From an uncultured SAR116 cluster alpha proteobacterium (GTDB taxonomy: Bacteria; Pseudomonadota; Alphaproteobacteria; Puniceispirillales; Puniceispirillaceae), in NCBI GenBank assembly GCA_902625725.1, contig CACOCY010000003.1, positions 1 to 64,000 of the forward strand: DNA of 64,000 nucleotides, read 5' to 3'. The position numbers and the translations under genes are program-made. Under the pieces are notes generated by a model that saw only the letters and a list, made by a program, of their open reading frames with translations, made no database searches and was not told where the DNA came from. Below, in pieces: positions 45,468-54,675 of this stretch. The number at the start of each line of letters is the position of its first letter. The stretch's first letter is position 1.

Positions 45468-47174
45468 ATGGCTTCAATACAGAATAAGACAAAATCAGCA
45501 GGAAAAATCCTCATCCAAAAAGATATATCAGGTGATATCCTATTATGTCCTGTTGGCTTGAGCTTTTGGGGAGGCGTTGACCCAGATACAGGAAACATTA
45601 TCGATATACATCACCCTTGCTACACAAAAAATATATCTGGGAAAATATTGATGATGCCATCATCACGTGGTTCCTGCAGTGGCAGCGGTGTTCTACTAGA
45701 ATTATGTTTAAAAAATATTGCGCCTGCAGCAATTATATTTCGTGAGGCTGAGGAAATACTCAGTCTTGGAGCCCTTGTTTCTGAGCGGATTTTTGACAAA
45801 CCTGTTCCCGTGATTACATTAAACGAAAACTATTACCAGCTAATTGCACAATCTAGTCGGGCGACGATACATGGTAATAGAATAAATACAGATGGTATTG
45901 ATTGTGAACTCACTGTTATAAAAACTGAACACCTATTTTTATCAGAATACGACAAAGATACACTAGAAGGTAAATATGGAAATGCGGCCAAAACAGCAAT
46001 GGAAATTATCTGTTTAATGGCTGCAGCGAGCAATACAAACACTTTAATTGATATACAAAAAGGACATATTGATGGGTGCATATTAGCTCATTCGGCAAAT
46101 TTAATTTTTGCTGAAAGGCTAGCTAAACAAGGAGCACAAGTTTGCATTCCGACAACGATAAATGCAATTTCAGTCGATCGTGAAAATTGGGTTTCTCAAA
46201 TGATTCCCACAGATTTTGGAAATCGGGCAAGTAGGCTCGCCGATGCTTATGTGAAAATGGGAGCAAAACCTGTCTTTACTTGTGCTCCATATTTATTAGA
46301 TGATAAACCAAAATTTAGAGAAGTAATTGGTTGGTCTGAATCAAATGCAGTTCTTTTCGCGAATAGTGTATTGGGTGCAAGAACATTAAAACACCCAGAC
46401 TATCTTGATTTATTTATTGCTATAACAGGAAGAGCACCAAAGTCTGGTGTCTACTTAGATGAAGGAAGAATAGCGCAGACCATTATATCTGTTGAAATAC
46501 CAAATATTGAGCCTGATGACTTATTTTGGTCAATTATAGGTTGGGTTGCAGGTAAATTATCTCCCAATAAAATTCCTCTTATAATTGGGCTAGAGCACCT
46601 AAAAACAGATCCTGACGATTTAAAGGCCCTTTGTGCCGCTTTTGGAACTACCTCTGGCGCATCAATGTTACATATTTTGGGACACACACCTGAGGCGCAC
46701 CTATCTCCATTATCAACAGCTAAATCGTATCTCGTGAATAGAGACACTTTAAAAAAAGCCTGGGAAGAACTTAACAAAGGTGAGAAGTCAATAGATCTGG
46801 TTGCAATTGGAAGCCCACACGCATCTTTTGATGAGGTAAAAAAAATAAAAAAATATTTTTTGGACCGAAAATGTCATCCAGGTACAACAATGATCATTAC
46901 AGTAGGAAGACAAACATTAGGTCAACTTAAAAAGGCAGGAATATACCAACAACTGTTGGAATCCGATGTCCAAATAATACCTGATATTTGCTGGTGCTCT
47001 ATTACCGAACCAGTTTTTCCGCCTAAGACTAAAAATATTATCACGAATTCAGGAAAATATGCTCATTATTCGCACGGTCTTTCTGGAAGATACGCCCGGT
47101 TGTCAAGTCTAAAGGATTGTGTTGAAGCGGCCGTTACTGGATTAGCACCAAAAAAACCACCTATTTGGTTGTAA
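45468..47174 (+). CDS. AcnX-type aconitase-family protein, likely cis-3-hydroxy-L-proline dehydratase
   Basis: A 568-residue protein fusing the swivel domain (DUF126, about residues 10-135; MMPSSRGSCSGSGVLLEL is the signature) to the large AcnX domain (DUF521, about residues 140-568). Type II AcnX proteins of this kind dehydrate cis-3-hydroxy-L-proline to pyrroline-2-carboxylate. The large domain has the cysteine-containing blocks FTCAPYLL and PDICWCSI near residue 508, and the SGKYAHYSHG block near the C-terminus. It is divergent from the amino-acid transporter and the rest of the hydroxyproline genes, sharing a 299-base gap that must hold both promoters. The alternative, a mevalonate-pathway AcnX, belongs to archaea and is unlikely here. 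Confidence 0.87.
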   Translation: MASIQNKTKSAGKILIQKDISGDILLCPVGLSFWGGVDPDTGNIIDIHHPCYTKNISGKILMMPSSRGSCSGSGVLLELCLKNIAPAAIIFREAEEILSLGALVSERIFDKPVPVITLNENYYQLIAQSSRATIHGNRINTDGIDCELTVIKTEHLFLSEYDKDTLEGKYGNAAKTAMEIICLMAAASNTNTLIDIQKGHIDGCILAHSANLIFAERLAKQGAQVCIPTTINAISVDRENWVSQMIPTDFGNRASRLADAYVKMGAKPVFTCAPYLLDDKPKFREVIGWSESNAVLFANSVLGARTLKHPDYLDLFIAITGRAPKSGVYLDEGRIAQTIISVEIPNIEPDDLFWSIIGWVAGKLSPNKIPLIIGLEHLKTDPDDLKALCAAFGTTSGASMLHILGHTPEAHLSPLSTAKSYLVNRDTLKKAWEELNKGEKSIDLVAIGSPHASFDEVKKIKKYFLDRKCHPGTTMIITVGRQTLGQLKKAGIYQQLLESDVQIIPDICWCSITEPVFPPKTKNIITNSGKYAHYSHGLSGRYARLSSLKDCVEAAVTGLAPKKPPIWL

Positions 47175-47184
47175 ATAGACGTTT

Positions 47185-48249
47185 TTAATTAGGTTCGATC
47201 CTTAGACCACTTTCTGCAAAAAAATGTACCAACGAGGGGTTTAAATTAAGTCCAATTTTACTTCCGGTTTTTATCTCAATATCAGGCTCTATTCTCACTG
47301 TAATTAAAATCCCATTCCCGCAATCAACATAAGCAAACTGTTCTGACCCCAAATATTCGCACAGAACCAATTTCCCAAATAGATCTGGATTATTCATATC
47401 AGTAACGGAAATAGCCTCAGCTCTAATTCCAATTTTGGAGGCTTCTTGCTTAGGGCTTTTAATCTTTGTTTTTGATTTTTGCTCTAATTGTAATATGATT
47501 TTTCCGTCCTGAGCATGGCAAGGTATCACATTCATTTTTGGACTTCCAATAAACTCAGCAACAAACAGACTATTAGGCTTGTTATAAAGCTCCCTTGGTG
47601 TTCCCTCCTGCACAACCTCACCCCTATTTAAAACAACTATTCTATCGGCAAGAGTCATGGCTTCTATTTGGTCATGAGTAACATAAATAGTTGTTATGCC
47701 GAGCTTTTTATGAAGTTGAGAAATCTCAAGTCGCATATTTACACGTAAAGCAGCATCTAAATTGGACAAAGGCTCATCAAACAAAAATCCTTTTGGCTCA
47801 CGAATTATTGCTCTACCTATTGCAACACGCTGCCTTTGGCCTCCTGACAGTTGCTTGGGGAGTCTGTTCAGTAAGGCATTCAATTCTAAAATATTTGCAG
47901 TTTCAACAACTTTCTTCTCTATTATTTTGTTGTTAACACCAGCTGTTTTTAATGCAAATCCGATGTTCTCCTGAACATTCATGTGGGGATACAATGCATA
48001 AGACTGAAAGACCATCGCAAGACTACGCTCTGATGGGAGATTTCCGGTTACATCCTTTGAATCAATCAAAACACTTCCTGAAGTAGCGTCTTCTAGACCT
48101 GCTATAATTCTAAGTAATGTTGATTTTCCACAACCAGACGGTCCAACGAAAACAACAAATTCCCCTTTTTGAATTGATAAATCCACTCCATTTATTACGT
48201 GGAGGGAATCGAACCATTTATGGATTTGTCTGAGTTCTATTGAAGCCAT
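47185..48249 (-). CDS. Carbohydrate ABC transporter ATP-binding protein (UgpC/MalK type)
   Basis: ATPase of 354 aa for the sugar importer. Walker A is GPSGCGKST, the signature is LSGGQRQR, Walker B is GFLFDEPLSNLD, and the regulatory C-terminal TOBE-type domain covers about residues 235-354. It is the last gene in the sugar operon, five bases after the glycoside hydrolase. Its 3' end comes within ten bases of the convergent AcnX gene. Confidence 0.95.
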   Translation of the reverse strand: MASIELRQIHKWFDSLHVINGVDLSIQKGEFVVFVGPSGCGKSTLLRIIAGLEDATSGSVLIDSKDVTGNLPSERSLAMVFQSYALYPHMNVQENIGFALKTAGVNNKIIEKKVVETANILELNALLNRLPKQLSGGQRQRVAIGRAIIREPKGFLFDEPLSNLDAALRVNMRLEISQLHKKLGITTIYVTHDQIEAMTLADRIVVLNRGEVVQEGTPRELYNKPNSLFVAEFIGSPKMNVIPCHAQDGKIILQLEQKSKTKIKSPKQEASKIGIRAEAISVTDMNNPDLFGKLVLCEYLGSEQFAYVDCGNGILITVRIEPDIEIKTGSKIGLNLNPSLVHFFAESGLRIEPN

Positions 48250-48254
48250 AATAT

Positions 48255-49550
48255 TTAAAGCGCCAGATTATTGATAATTTGTTCTGAATCTTCAATAGAA
48301 CTCATTTCAAGGTAAATAGCAGCCGTCCAGGAGAAATTTCTTCCTCCAAGAGGACTTCCTTCTATGGGATCGAAGTATTCTGCCATTCCAGATTCATCTA
48401 CTAAAATTTTAGTGTCATCAATAATTCTTTTAGCAAGCATATCTAACCCACGCTCCTTAAGACCTTTCCCTATCATATAATTCATAATCAACCATATAGG
48501 GCCACGCCAATAACGAATGTTATCAAAACTCTTATGTTCAGGGTCCCAACTAGGAAAGGCATACTTGCATTTTTTTAATATCCGCTCACAATGTGCACCC
48601 ATTTTTTCCTGCTGCAACTCATTTCCAACATTCGCATAAAAACAAAGCATGGATGCATTTGTGATACCGTCACTAAATTTTCCAGTACGAATGTCCCTAG
48701 CACAAAACCCGCCCACTGTTTCGTTCCACAACCATTGTGAACCTTTTGTTAATAAGTCGATCCAGTTGTTAATTTCATCTAACGCTTCGTCCATTTTCAT
48801 ATGGGTTGCTAATTTAACCAGGTCTTTGGTAGCACGAAGCAAAATAAATTGAATACCCGGGTCTGCCATTAGGAATGGACCATCGTTGTATAAGACATTG
48901 TTATCCCACCCAACTTTTTTACCAAAATGCACAATCGACATGTATTTGTCATATTCTATTTGTGTTGGACGTTGTTGGGTCTCCACATGCATGGTATCCC
49001 GTCTTGTATAACTTTCGAGTTCGTCTGGCACTTCTACATTTTTTAGACCCATGTCCCAATCAGGACAATTATCTCGACCTGTTTCCCAGGGATGAACTGT
49101 GGCGATTACTCCACTATTTTCTGGGTCACGGGATTCCATGAACCATCTATGACTTGCCATCAAACGAGAAAAAATTTCTCTAGCCTTTCTGGAATCATAA
49201 GGCGTACCTTTCTCAACCATTTGCAACACAACCGAAGCAAGCACCGGTGGTTGCGAAAGACAGCTAGTGGGGGGCTCATTATTGCTAAGCCAGATATCTG
49301 GGCCGGGGTAATAATCTGGGTCATTTTGTCTAAAAACAATGTGAGGGATCATACCATTTTCCCATTGTGCGTCGAGCAATGATATGATTTCTAACCAAGC
49401 TCTCCATTTGTTGATATGCCATAATCCTAATGCTGTGAATCCTGAATCCCAATTCCATTGAAAAGGATATAATCTGCTTGTTGGCACTGTGTAACCACCT
49501 CGATCATTTTCCTTTAATACATTTATTGCTTCTTTTATCATTTTATCCAT
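48255..49550 (-). CDS. Glycoside hydrolase, MGH1/GH63-like (alpha/alpha)6 barrel
   Basis: A 431-residue cytosolic enzyme with the signature PFQWNWDSGFTALGLWHINKWRA near the start, then NGMIPHIVF near residue 75, DPENSGVIATVHPWETGRDNCPDWD around residues 140-165, and DNIRYWRGPIWLIMNYMI near residue 340. These match the mannosylglycerate-hydrolase-like (MGH1) group within the GH63/trehalase-like fold; Asp in the DW and DG type positions would be catalytic. It lies inside the ABC importer operon, so it probably breaks the imported glycoside after uptake. Possible substrates are mannosyl- or glucosylglycerate, or glucosylglycerol. Confidence 0.85.
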   Translation of the reverse strand: MDKMIKEAINVLKENDRGGYTVPTSRLYPFQWNWDSGFTALGLWHINKWRAWLEIISLLDAQWENGMIPHIVFRQNDPDYYPGPDIWLSNNEPPTSCLSQPPVLASVVLQMVEKGTPYDSRKAREIFSRLMASHRWFMESRDPENSGVIATVHPWETGRDNCPDWDMGLKNVEVPDELESYTRRDTMHVETQQRPTQIEYDKYMSIVHFGKKVGWDNNVLYNDGPFLMADPGIQFILLRATKDLVKLATHMKMDEALDEINNWIDLLTKGSQWLWNETVGGFCARDIRTGKFSDGITNASMLCFYANVGNELQQEKMGAHCERILKKCKYAFPSWDPEHKSFDNIRYWRGPIWLIMNYMIGKGLKERGLDMLAKRIIDDTKILVDESGMAEYFDPIEGSPLGGRNFSWTAAIYLEMSSIEDSEQIINNLAL

Positions 49551-49552
49551 CT

Positions 49553-50782
49553 CTAACCTTTCACGCTTCCAGAAGTGAGTCCGGAAACTAGAAATTTCTC
49601 AAACCATAAGAAAATAAGTAGCACAGGAACTGTCGCGACTACTGACGCAGCCATTAAATGCTGTCTGGGAACTTCCGTTGAATCTAATGATACAATACCC
49701 CTTGATAAGGTAAAGATCTTAATGTCGTCTAAAAACATAAAGGCAAACAAAAACTCATTCCAAGCAATCATAAAAACATAGAGCGCAACAGAAGCAATTG
49801 CAGGAATAGCAAGCGGTATCGATATTTTAACAATTATCTGCCACCTAGTCAGCCCATCCATCAAACCTGCATCGTCGAGTTCACTAGGCAATCCAGCAAA
49901 ATATCCACGCAACATATATAAAGCCACAGGTATAGTAGTGGCTGGATAGACGATGCATAATCCAAACAAAGTATTGCGCAAGCCTAGCTGACTAAAAACG
50001 GAATAAAGTGGGATTACAAGAATTATTGCTGGTATTAAATAAATTAGGAGAACTGAGCTTGATAACCATTCACGAGCCGGAAATCTTAATTTGGCTACAG
50101 CATAAGCACCTGGAATTGAAAAAAGAAGAGTTATTACAACTGTAACTATAGATACAAAAGCTGAATTAAGTAACAAAGTTAAAAAATCATATTTTACAAA
50201 TAATTCTATGTAGGAATTGAGTAATTTTCCTGGGCCTGCAGAAAAATCTATTGATAAGTCAAGAGGATTCTTAAGCAAACTCCTCTGGTTTTTAAAGCTA
50301 GTCATAATCATTACGTAAAATGGAATAGTGACTATGAGTATAAGAAATATAAGTCCAAGACCCCATATTAATCTCGTATAAAATGCCTCTGCAAAATATC
50401 TTGTCTGAAGCCCGGTGGATAGGGAGCCAACGGTTAAAAAAATAGAAGAAAATATAAGCGCTGAAACAATAAAAGTTGAAATTATTGTGTGCCAATGGGT
50501 TATAGGAAATTGAGAGCCAAAAGGTTGCCCAAATGAACAGACAATTAGCAAAAATAAAGTAAACAGGATTCCAACTATAAAATATATTTTTACGTTATTT
50601 GGCTTATTTATTACATTAAGAAGACCTATTACCATGCCTGTGATTAATGCAGGAGCAATCTCCAAATTAATCGAAGAACCAGACCCAACAATTAGAGCCA
50701 CGCACACAAGAGTATACCACAGCGTGCTCCATATCGCACCAGCAAGTAAACCTCCAAATACTCCGGACCTCCAAATTGCCAT
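49553..50782 (-). CDS. Carbohydrate ABC transporter permease (MalG type) with extra N-terminal membrane region
   Basis: A MalG-like permease of 409 aa. The C-terminal 270 residues are a standard CUT1 permease with the EAA-type loop DAGLMDGLTRWQIIVKISIPLA and a family start LGLIFLILIVTIPFYVMIM. The first 130 residues add about four hydrophobic segments not present in MalG, including WSTLWYTLVCVALIVGSGS. It overlaps the upstream permease gene by one base and comes three bases before the hydrolase gene. Confidence 0.9.
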   Translation of the reverse strand: MAIWRSGVFGGLLAGAIWSTLWYTLVCVALIVGSGSSINLEIAPALITGMVIGLLNVINKPNNVKIYFIVGILFTLFLLIVCSFGQPFGSQFPITHWHTIISTFIVSALIFSSIFLTVGSLSTGLQTRYFAEAFYTRLIWGLGLIFLILIVTIPFYVMIMTSFKNQRSLLKNPLDLSIDFSAGPGKLLNSYIELFVKYDFLTLLLNSAFVSIVTVVITLLFSIPGAYAVAKLRFPAREWLSSSVLLIYLIPAIILVIPLYSVFSQLGLRNTLFGLCIVYPATTIPVALYMLRGYFAGLPSELDDAGLMDGLTRWQIIVKISIPLAIPAIASVALYVFMIAWNEFLFAFMFLDDIKIFTLSRGIVSLDSTEVPRQHLMAASVVATVPVLLIFLWFEKFLVSGLTSGSVKG

Positions 50783-52068
50783 TAGCCTTCATCCCTTGGT
50801 GTAAATTTAATGAAGACAATCGAAAATATCAGTAGAAACATAAATATAATGACAGCTACAGCGGCACCAGCTCCAAGGTTAGAAATAGCAAATGCTTGCT
50901 CATAAACATTTACAGTTAATGTTCGGGTTCCTGCGTTCCCACCAGTGAGTAAAAAAATGTCATCAAATTTATTAAATGTCCAAATAAATCGCAGTAGAAA
51001 TAGGACTGCAAGTATTCCAATGATGTGTGGAATTGATAAAAACCAAAATTGCTGGAATGGGGTAGCTCCGTCCATCTCAGCTGCCTCATAAAGATCTGAG
51101 GGGATGGACTGCATCCGTGCTAGGATAAAAAGAAAGGATAGCGGAAAGTAACGCCAAATTTCAAAAAGAATAACCATAGAGAGCGCAACAGGAAAATTTA
51201 TTTCCAATCCAAAAATACTAAAAGAAGTTATTCGTTTGCCAAAAAAATTAATCGATTTTTCAGAAATACCTAGCTCTATCAACATAGCATTCACAGGCCC
51301 AGAAAAAGGATCAAATAATATTACCCATGAGAAAGCTACTGCTATAACAGGCGCAACATATGGAAAAAGTAATATACCTCTTACGAAGGATCTGCCGGGA
51401 AAAGCTTTTTGCATAATCTGAGCGGCAAATAGCCCTAATATTAAAGCACCTGCCGTACCAAAAAATGTATAGTAAATGGTTATTTTTAAAACCTCTGTAA
51501 ATTCCGAAGCAGAGAAAACTTTCAAATAATTTGCAACCGTAAAATCAAATGACGTGAGCACATTTGTTGTCTTAAAATCGGTTTGGAGCTCGGTCAGCGA
51601 AAAGTTTTCTTTTTTTAATGGAACATCTGAAAGAACATTTAGGGTTATTTTCCCGCGTCCTTTCGGAGCAATATTTCCTAAAACACACCTAAATATTTTT
51701 GCATCAGAAAGTTCTTCTACAGAGCAATTTTGGCTTATGTCCAAAACCTCAATACTTTTTGGAAGTTCGTCATCAAAAACCACATCGGCAAGTACATATT
51801 TCATCGATGAATTGCGATATCTATATTCAATCCTGATATTTTCACCTGGCTGTTCTAGCTTTCCCTTAATACGCTCCTTAACAAGGATTGTTGGCGGGCG
51901 CAAATCCGCAAGAGATATTGGCTTAAAAGAAATCCAGAAATTTGCAAAAAGAGGAAATAAAACAATCCCAACTACCAATAAAAAAGTTGGCGACAGTAAA
52001 AGAAAAGCGAGTTTCTTTTCCCGACGGGCGAGTATTCCTTCTAAATTTTTAGGTTTGCCGGCTTCCAT
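50782..52068 (-). CDS. Carbohydrate ABC transporter permease (MalF type)
   Basis: A MalF-like permease of 428 aa. After the first transmembrane helix (residues about 15-45) comes a soluble insertion of about 120 residues, apparently periplasmic, with beta-rich sequence and two cysteines (NCSVEE and FRCVLGN). Then the core permease follows with the EAA motif AAEMDGATPFQQFWFLSIPH near residue 330. The insertion resembles, in position, the MalF periplasmic P2 loop but is shorter. It is downstream of the binding-protein gene beyond a stem-loop. Confidence 0.9.
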   Translation of the reverse strand: MEAGKPKNLEGILARREKKLAFLLLSPTFLLVVGIVLFPLFANFWISFKPISLADLRPPTILVKERIKGKLEQPGENIRIEYRYRNSSMKYVLADVVFDDELPKSIEVLDISQNCSVEELSDAKIFRCVLGNIAPKGRGKITLNVLSDVPLKKENFSLTELQTDFKTTNVLTSFDFTVANYLKVFSASEFTEVLKITIYYTFFGTAGALILGLFAAQIMQKAFPGRSFVRGILLFPYVAPVIAVAFSWVILFDPFSGPVNAMLIELGISEKSINFFGKRITSFSIFGLEINFPVALSMVILFEIWRYFPLSFLFILARMQSIPSDLYEAAEMDGATPFQQFWFLSIPHIIGILAVLFLLRFIWTFNKFDDIFLLTGGNAGTRTLTVNVYEQAFAISNLGAGAAVAVIIFMFLLIFSIVFIKFTPRDEG

Positions 52069-52102
52069 GAATTACCCTAAACTAGAGGAAGATTTTTAGA
52101 TA

Positions 52103-52126
52103 GGCAGGGAGTGAGTACTCCCTGCC
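52103..52126 (-). promoter_or_regulatory. Stem-loop between sugar-binding protein and permease genes
   Basis: Arms GGCAGGGAGT and ACTCCCTGCC, 10 bp, GC-rich in an AT-rich background, with a four-base loop, 12 bases after the binding-protein stop. There is no U-tract on the minus strand, suggesting mRNA stabilisation rather than full termination. Confidence 0.85.
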
Positions 52127-52138
52127 AAAAACAGCCAT

Positions 52139-53482
52139 TTATTCGATAGCTGAAAGTTGCTCATTCATCTTTGAAACCGCATCAGAGACACTGATTTCGT
52201 CATCAATAAATTGACGGACAATTCTATTAATCGCTTGTGCGTTTATCATCTTGGATGCAAGAGATAATTGTCCCTCTTTAACACCCCAACGGTCTGCAGT
52301 CTCAAGCCCTGCTACGATCTCATTTATCATAGCTGGAGCATAAAGTTCTGAAAGCGGTGCTTTTCTGTCCACGCCGACAGGTAGTTTTGACCAAGCATCC
52401 ACATATTTAGTTGGGTTTGATGAATCACCCCTTCTGACCGGAAATTTACCTTCTGGTGCTATCGAAAGTGTGGCGGTGTAACCATCGCTCATTGAATACT
52501 TTACGAATTCAGAAGCAACATCTGTATTAGCATCATTAGTCACTCCAAAATATCTTATATCCGCCCAAGCTGCGCCGCCTGAGTTTGAAGGTCCTCCAAA
52601 GGTTGTAACAATTCCAGTTTTTGAGGCTAATTCACCTGATGTTGGATCGTCATTTATTGTTGGTGGAGCCGAGTCTCTCAAACCTGCAAGCTCATCTAAG
52701 ATAAATGGCGACCAGATGATCATAGCAGCCTTGCCAGCAAAATATATTTCTCTAGATTGCTGCCAAAATAAATCACCCTCTGGAGAAGCTTTAGCAATTT
52801 TCTTATAGAATTCTAAAACTTCTGTTGTAGCCTTTTCATCAAGAGATGAAAATCCATTTGCATCAACAGGAGAGACGCCATTAGCCAAAAATACATGCTC
52901 TAGAACTTGACTCATAAAATTTTCATCAACTTTTGTGGCTGCTACAAACCCATACATCGATGGTGGATTGTGTAATGCATCCACTGCCTTTGAAATGGCT
53001 GAATAGCTAGTAGGTGCTTCTAGCCCAGCAGCATCAAATAAATCTTTTCGATATACGACCATTTGCGTCCAGCCATCAACAGGAACAGCGGCCGTCATTC
53101 CATCAAATTTAGCCATGCTTATCGCGCCGGGAGCAAATGTATTTTCACCTAAATCACCTACTATGTCTGAATTTGCTTCTACATCAAGAATGCCAGCCTC
53201 AGCCCATGGAAGCACATATTGTAATGTATGATAAATCACATCAGGCAAGTCTCCGGCAGCAAACGCTGCGGTTGTCCGGGTACCGAGGTCGCTCTCTTCC
53301 ACTGGGATAACTTCGACAGTATGTCCGGTCAATTTAGAAAAATCATCTGCCATTTGTTGCTGTTTTGCAAGTCGTGGTGGTTGATGTTCTGTAGTCCAAA
53401 AACGAATAGTATCCGCATATGCAGTTCCCGTTAGAAGACCTATCACAATAGCTGACGTAGTCAGTAATGTAGATTTTTTCAT
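52139..53482 (-). CDS. Carbohydrate ABC transporter substrate-binding protein
   Basis: Periplasmic sugar receptor of 447 aa (SBP_bac_1 type). ATG 53482 has a perfect AAGGAGG ribosome site and starts a normal signal peptide (KKSTLLTTSAIVIGLL, cleaved after TAYA). The frame extends further upstream to 53572 but that stretch overlaps the LacI gene and is not used. The mature start DTIRFWTTEHQPPRLAKQQ and the block DGMTAAVPVDGWTQMVVYRKDLFDAAG are typical for CUT1 receptors. It is 10 bases downstream of the LacI-type regulator stop, so both are likely in one transcript. Confidence 0.94.
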   Translation of the reverse strand: MKKSTLLTTSAIVIGLLTGTAYADTIRFWTTEHQPPRLAKQQQMADDFSKLTGHTVEVIPVEESDLGTRTTAAFAAGDLPDVIYHTLQYVLPWAEAGILDVEANSDIVGDLGENTFAPGAISMAKFDGMTAAVPVDGWTQMVVYRKDLFDAAGLEAPTSYSAISKAVDALHNPPSMYGFVAATKVDENFMSQVLEHVFLANGVSPVDANGFSSLDEKATTEVLEFYKKIAKASPEGDLFWQQSREIYFAGKAAMIIWSPFILDELAGLRDSAPPTINDDPTSGELASKTGIVTTFGGPSNSGGAAWADIRYFGVTNDANTDVASEFVKYSMSDGYTATLSIAPEGKFPVRRGDSSNPTKYVDAWSKLPVGVDRKAPLSELYAPAMINEIVAGLETADRWGVKEGQLSLASKMINAQAINRIVRQFIDDEISVSDAVSKMNEQLSAIE

Positions 53483-53492
53483 TTTTTCCTCC

Positions 53493-54554
53493 TTATTTCT
53501 TAGAATGTAATTCATTCTCTTGTTTTTCCGCCAAAGGCGGGTTATCAGTACCTCTTCGCAAAATAGTTGCATCTAAGAGTTCCTGAATTTCTTTAGGGTC
53601 TTGCCCAGTTTCTATTAATTGCATAATTTTTTTTGCTATTTCATTGCCTGCTTCTTTTCCCGGCTGAATTATAGTTGTTAAAGGTGGCTCCACATATTTT
53701 CCAATTTCCAAACCATCATAGCCAATAACTGAAACATCAATTCCTGGAGTCATATTTTGCTTTCGCAAAGCGTGCATTGCTCCGATGGCCACTACATCGG
53801 AAACACAACATACAGCGGTTGGCGGTATCTCTAGAGCTAATAAAGAATTCATTGAGTGAATTCCACTTTCAAAACTTAACTCTGAAACTTGATGATATTC
53901 GACAGGAACTTTGAGACCAAAATGGTGAATTCCTTTTTTCCATCCCTCTAATCGCTGGTTTGAAAAATTAAACCTCATAGGACCACCAATATGTGCAATT
54001 AAACGGTGTCCTAAATTATACAGGTGCCTTGTTACCTCAAAAAAAACAGTTTCATTATCTACATCAATCCAAGCGTTCTGCTCACTAAAATAAGACCGGC
54101 CATGTGTAATGAATGGAATGTTCAAATCATTAAGAATTTCAAGCCTAGGGTCATTCACGAGTGTTCTTGAAAAAACAAGTCCAGATATATGTCCGTTACG
54201 AGAAATCTTTTTGAACATTTCCATTTCTTCTTCGGCGGAGGAAGGTGACAGTATATTCAAATCCCATCCGTTCTTCGACAATTCGGCTGACATTCCTGCT
54301 ATTAACTCATTCAGAAAAGGGCCACCTGACTCATTGTTGTCAAAAGGCAATAAATATGCGATTGTTTCAGATCTACCTAAAGCCAAGCGTCTTGCGTAAA
54401 TATTGGGCTGATATCCCATCTCATTTGCAACACTCCAAACTAATTTCTTTGTATTCTTTGAGATGTCCGAATAATCATTTAGGGCACGTGAAATAGTACT
54501 TTCGGATAAGTTTAAGCGCTGAGCAATCATTTGTAGTTTTGGTACTGGTTTCAT
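53493..54554 (-). CDS. LacI-family transcriptional regulator
   Basis: A 353-residue repressor with an N-terminal helix-turn-helix (LQMIAQRLNLSESTISRALNDY), the hinge segment MGYQPNIYARRLA, and a periplasmic-binding-protein-like sensor domain (FSRTLV, DVDNETVFFEVTRHLYNLGH, and VSVIGYDG). ATG 54554 is preferred: the open frame extends to 54611, but that extra stretch contains two operator palindromes. It is the first gene of the operon and probably controls the sugar uptake genes and the divergent glycosyltransferase-like gene. Confidence 0.92.
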   Translation of the reverse strand: MKPVPKLQMIAQRLNLSESTISRALNDYSDISKNTKKLVWSVANEMGYQPNIYARRLALGRSETIAYLLPFDNNESGGPFLNELIAGMSAELSKNGWDLNILSPSSAEEEMEMFKKISRNGHISGLVFSRTLVNDPRLEILNDLNIPFITHGRSYFSEQNAWIDVDNETVFFEVTRHLYNLGHRLIAHIGGPMRFNFSNQRLEGWKKGIHHFGLKVPVEYHQVSELSFESGIHSMNSLLALEIPPTAVCCVSDVVAIGAMHALRKQNMTPGIDVSVIGYDGLEIGKYVEPPLTTIIQPGKEAGNEIAKKIMQLIETGQDPKEIQELLDATILRRGTDNPPLAEKQENELHSKK

Positions 54555-54568
54555 CCACAAATAGTTTC

Positions 54569-54582
54569 CGCAAGCGCTTTCG
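54569..54582. promoter_or_regulatory. LacI-type operator half of a pair
   Basis: The near-palindrome CGCAAGCGCTTTCG has the central AAGCGCTT typical of LacI/GalR operators and lies 15 bases upstream of the regulator's chosen start. Two mismatches occur symmetrically. Confidence 0.65.
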
Positions 54583-54587
54583 TTGTC

Positions 54588-54607
54588 AACCGAAATCGCT
54601 TTCGGTT
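54588..54607. promoter_or_regulatory. Palindromic operator upstream of the LacI-type gene
   Basis: AACCGAAATCGCTTTCGGTT is a palindrome with perfect 8-bp arms around TCGC, five bases from the other operator. It lies in the gap between the LacI gene and the divergent glycosyltransferase-like gene, where it could repress both. Probably the autoregulatory operator. Confidence 0.7.
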
Positions 54608-54675
54608 GCATTTTTTTCCAAATTTTCTAAATTATCAGGCAAATTAAAAATTTTTTAATGTGTTTATTTGAGTAA

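Noticed and set aside
52139-53572. Long N-terminal extension (30 residues) on the sugar-binding protein
   Set aside because: The extension overlaps the LacI gene, and a perfect AAGGAGG site plus a signal peptide mark ATG 53482 as the start.
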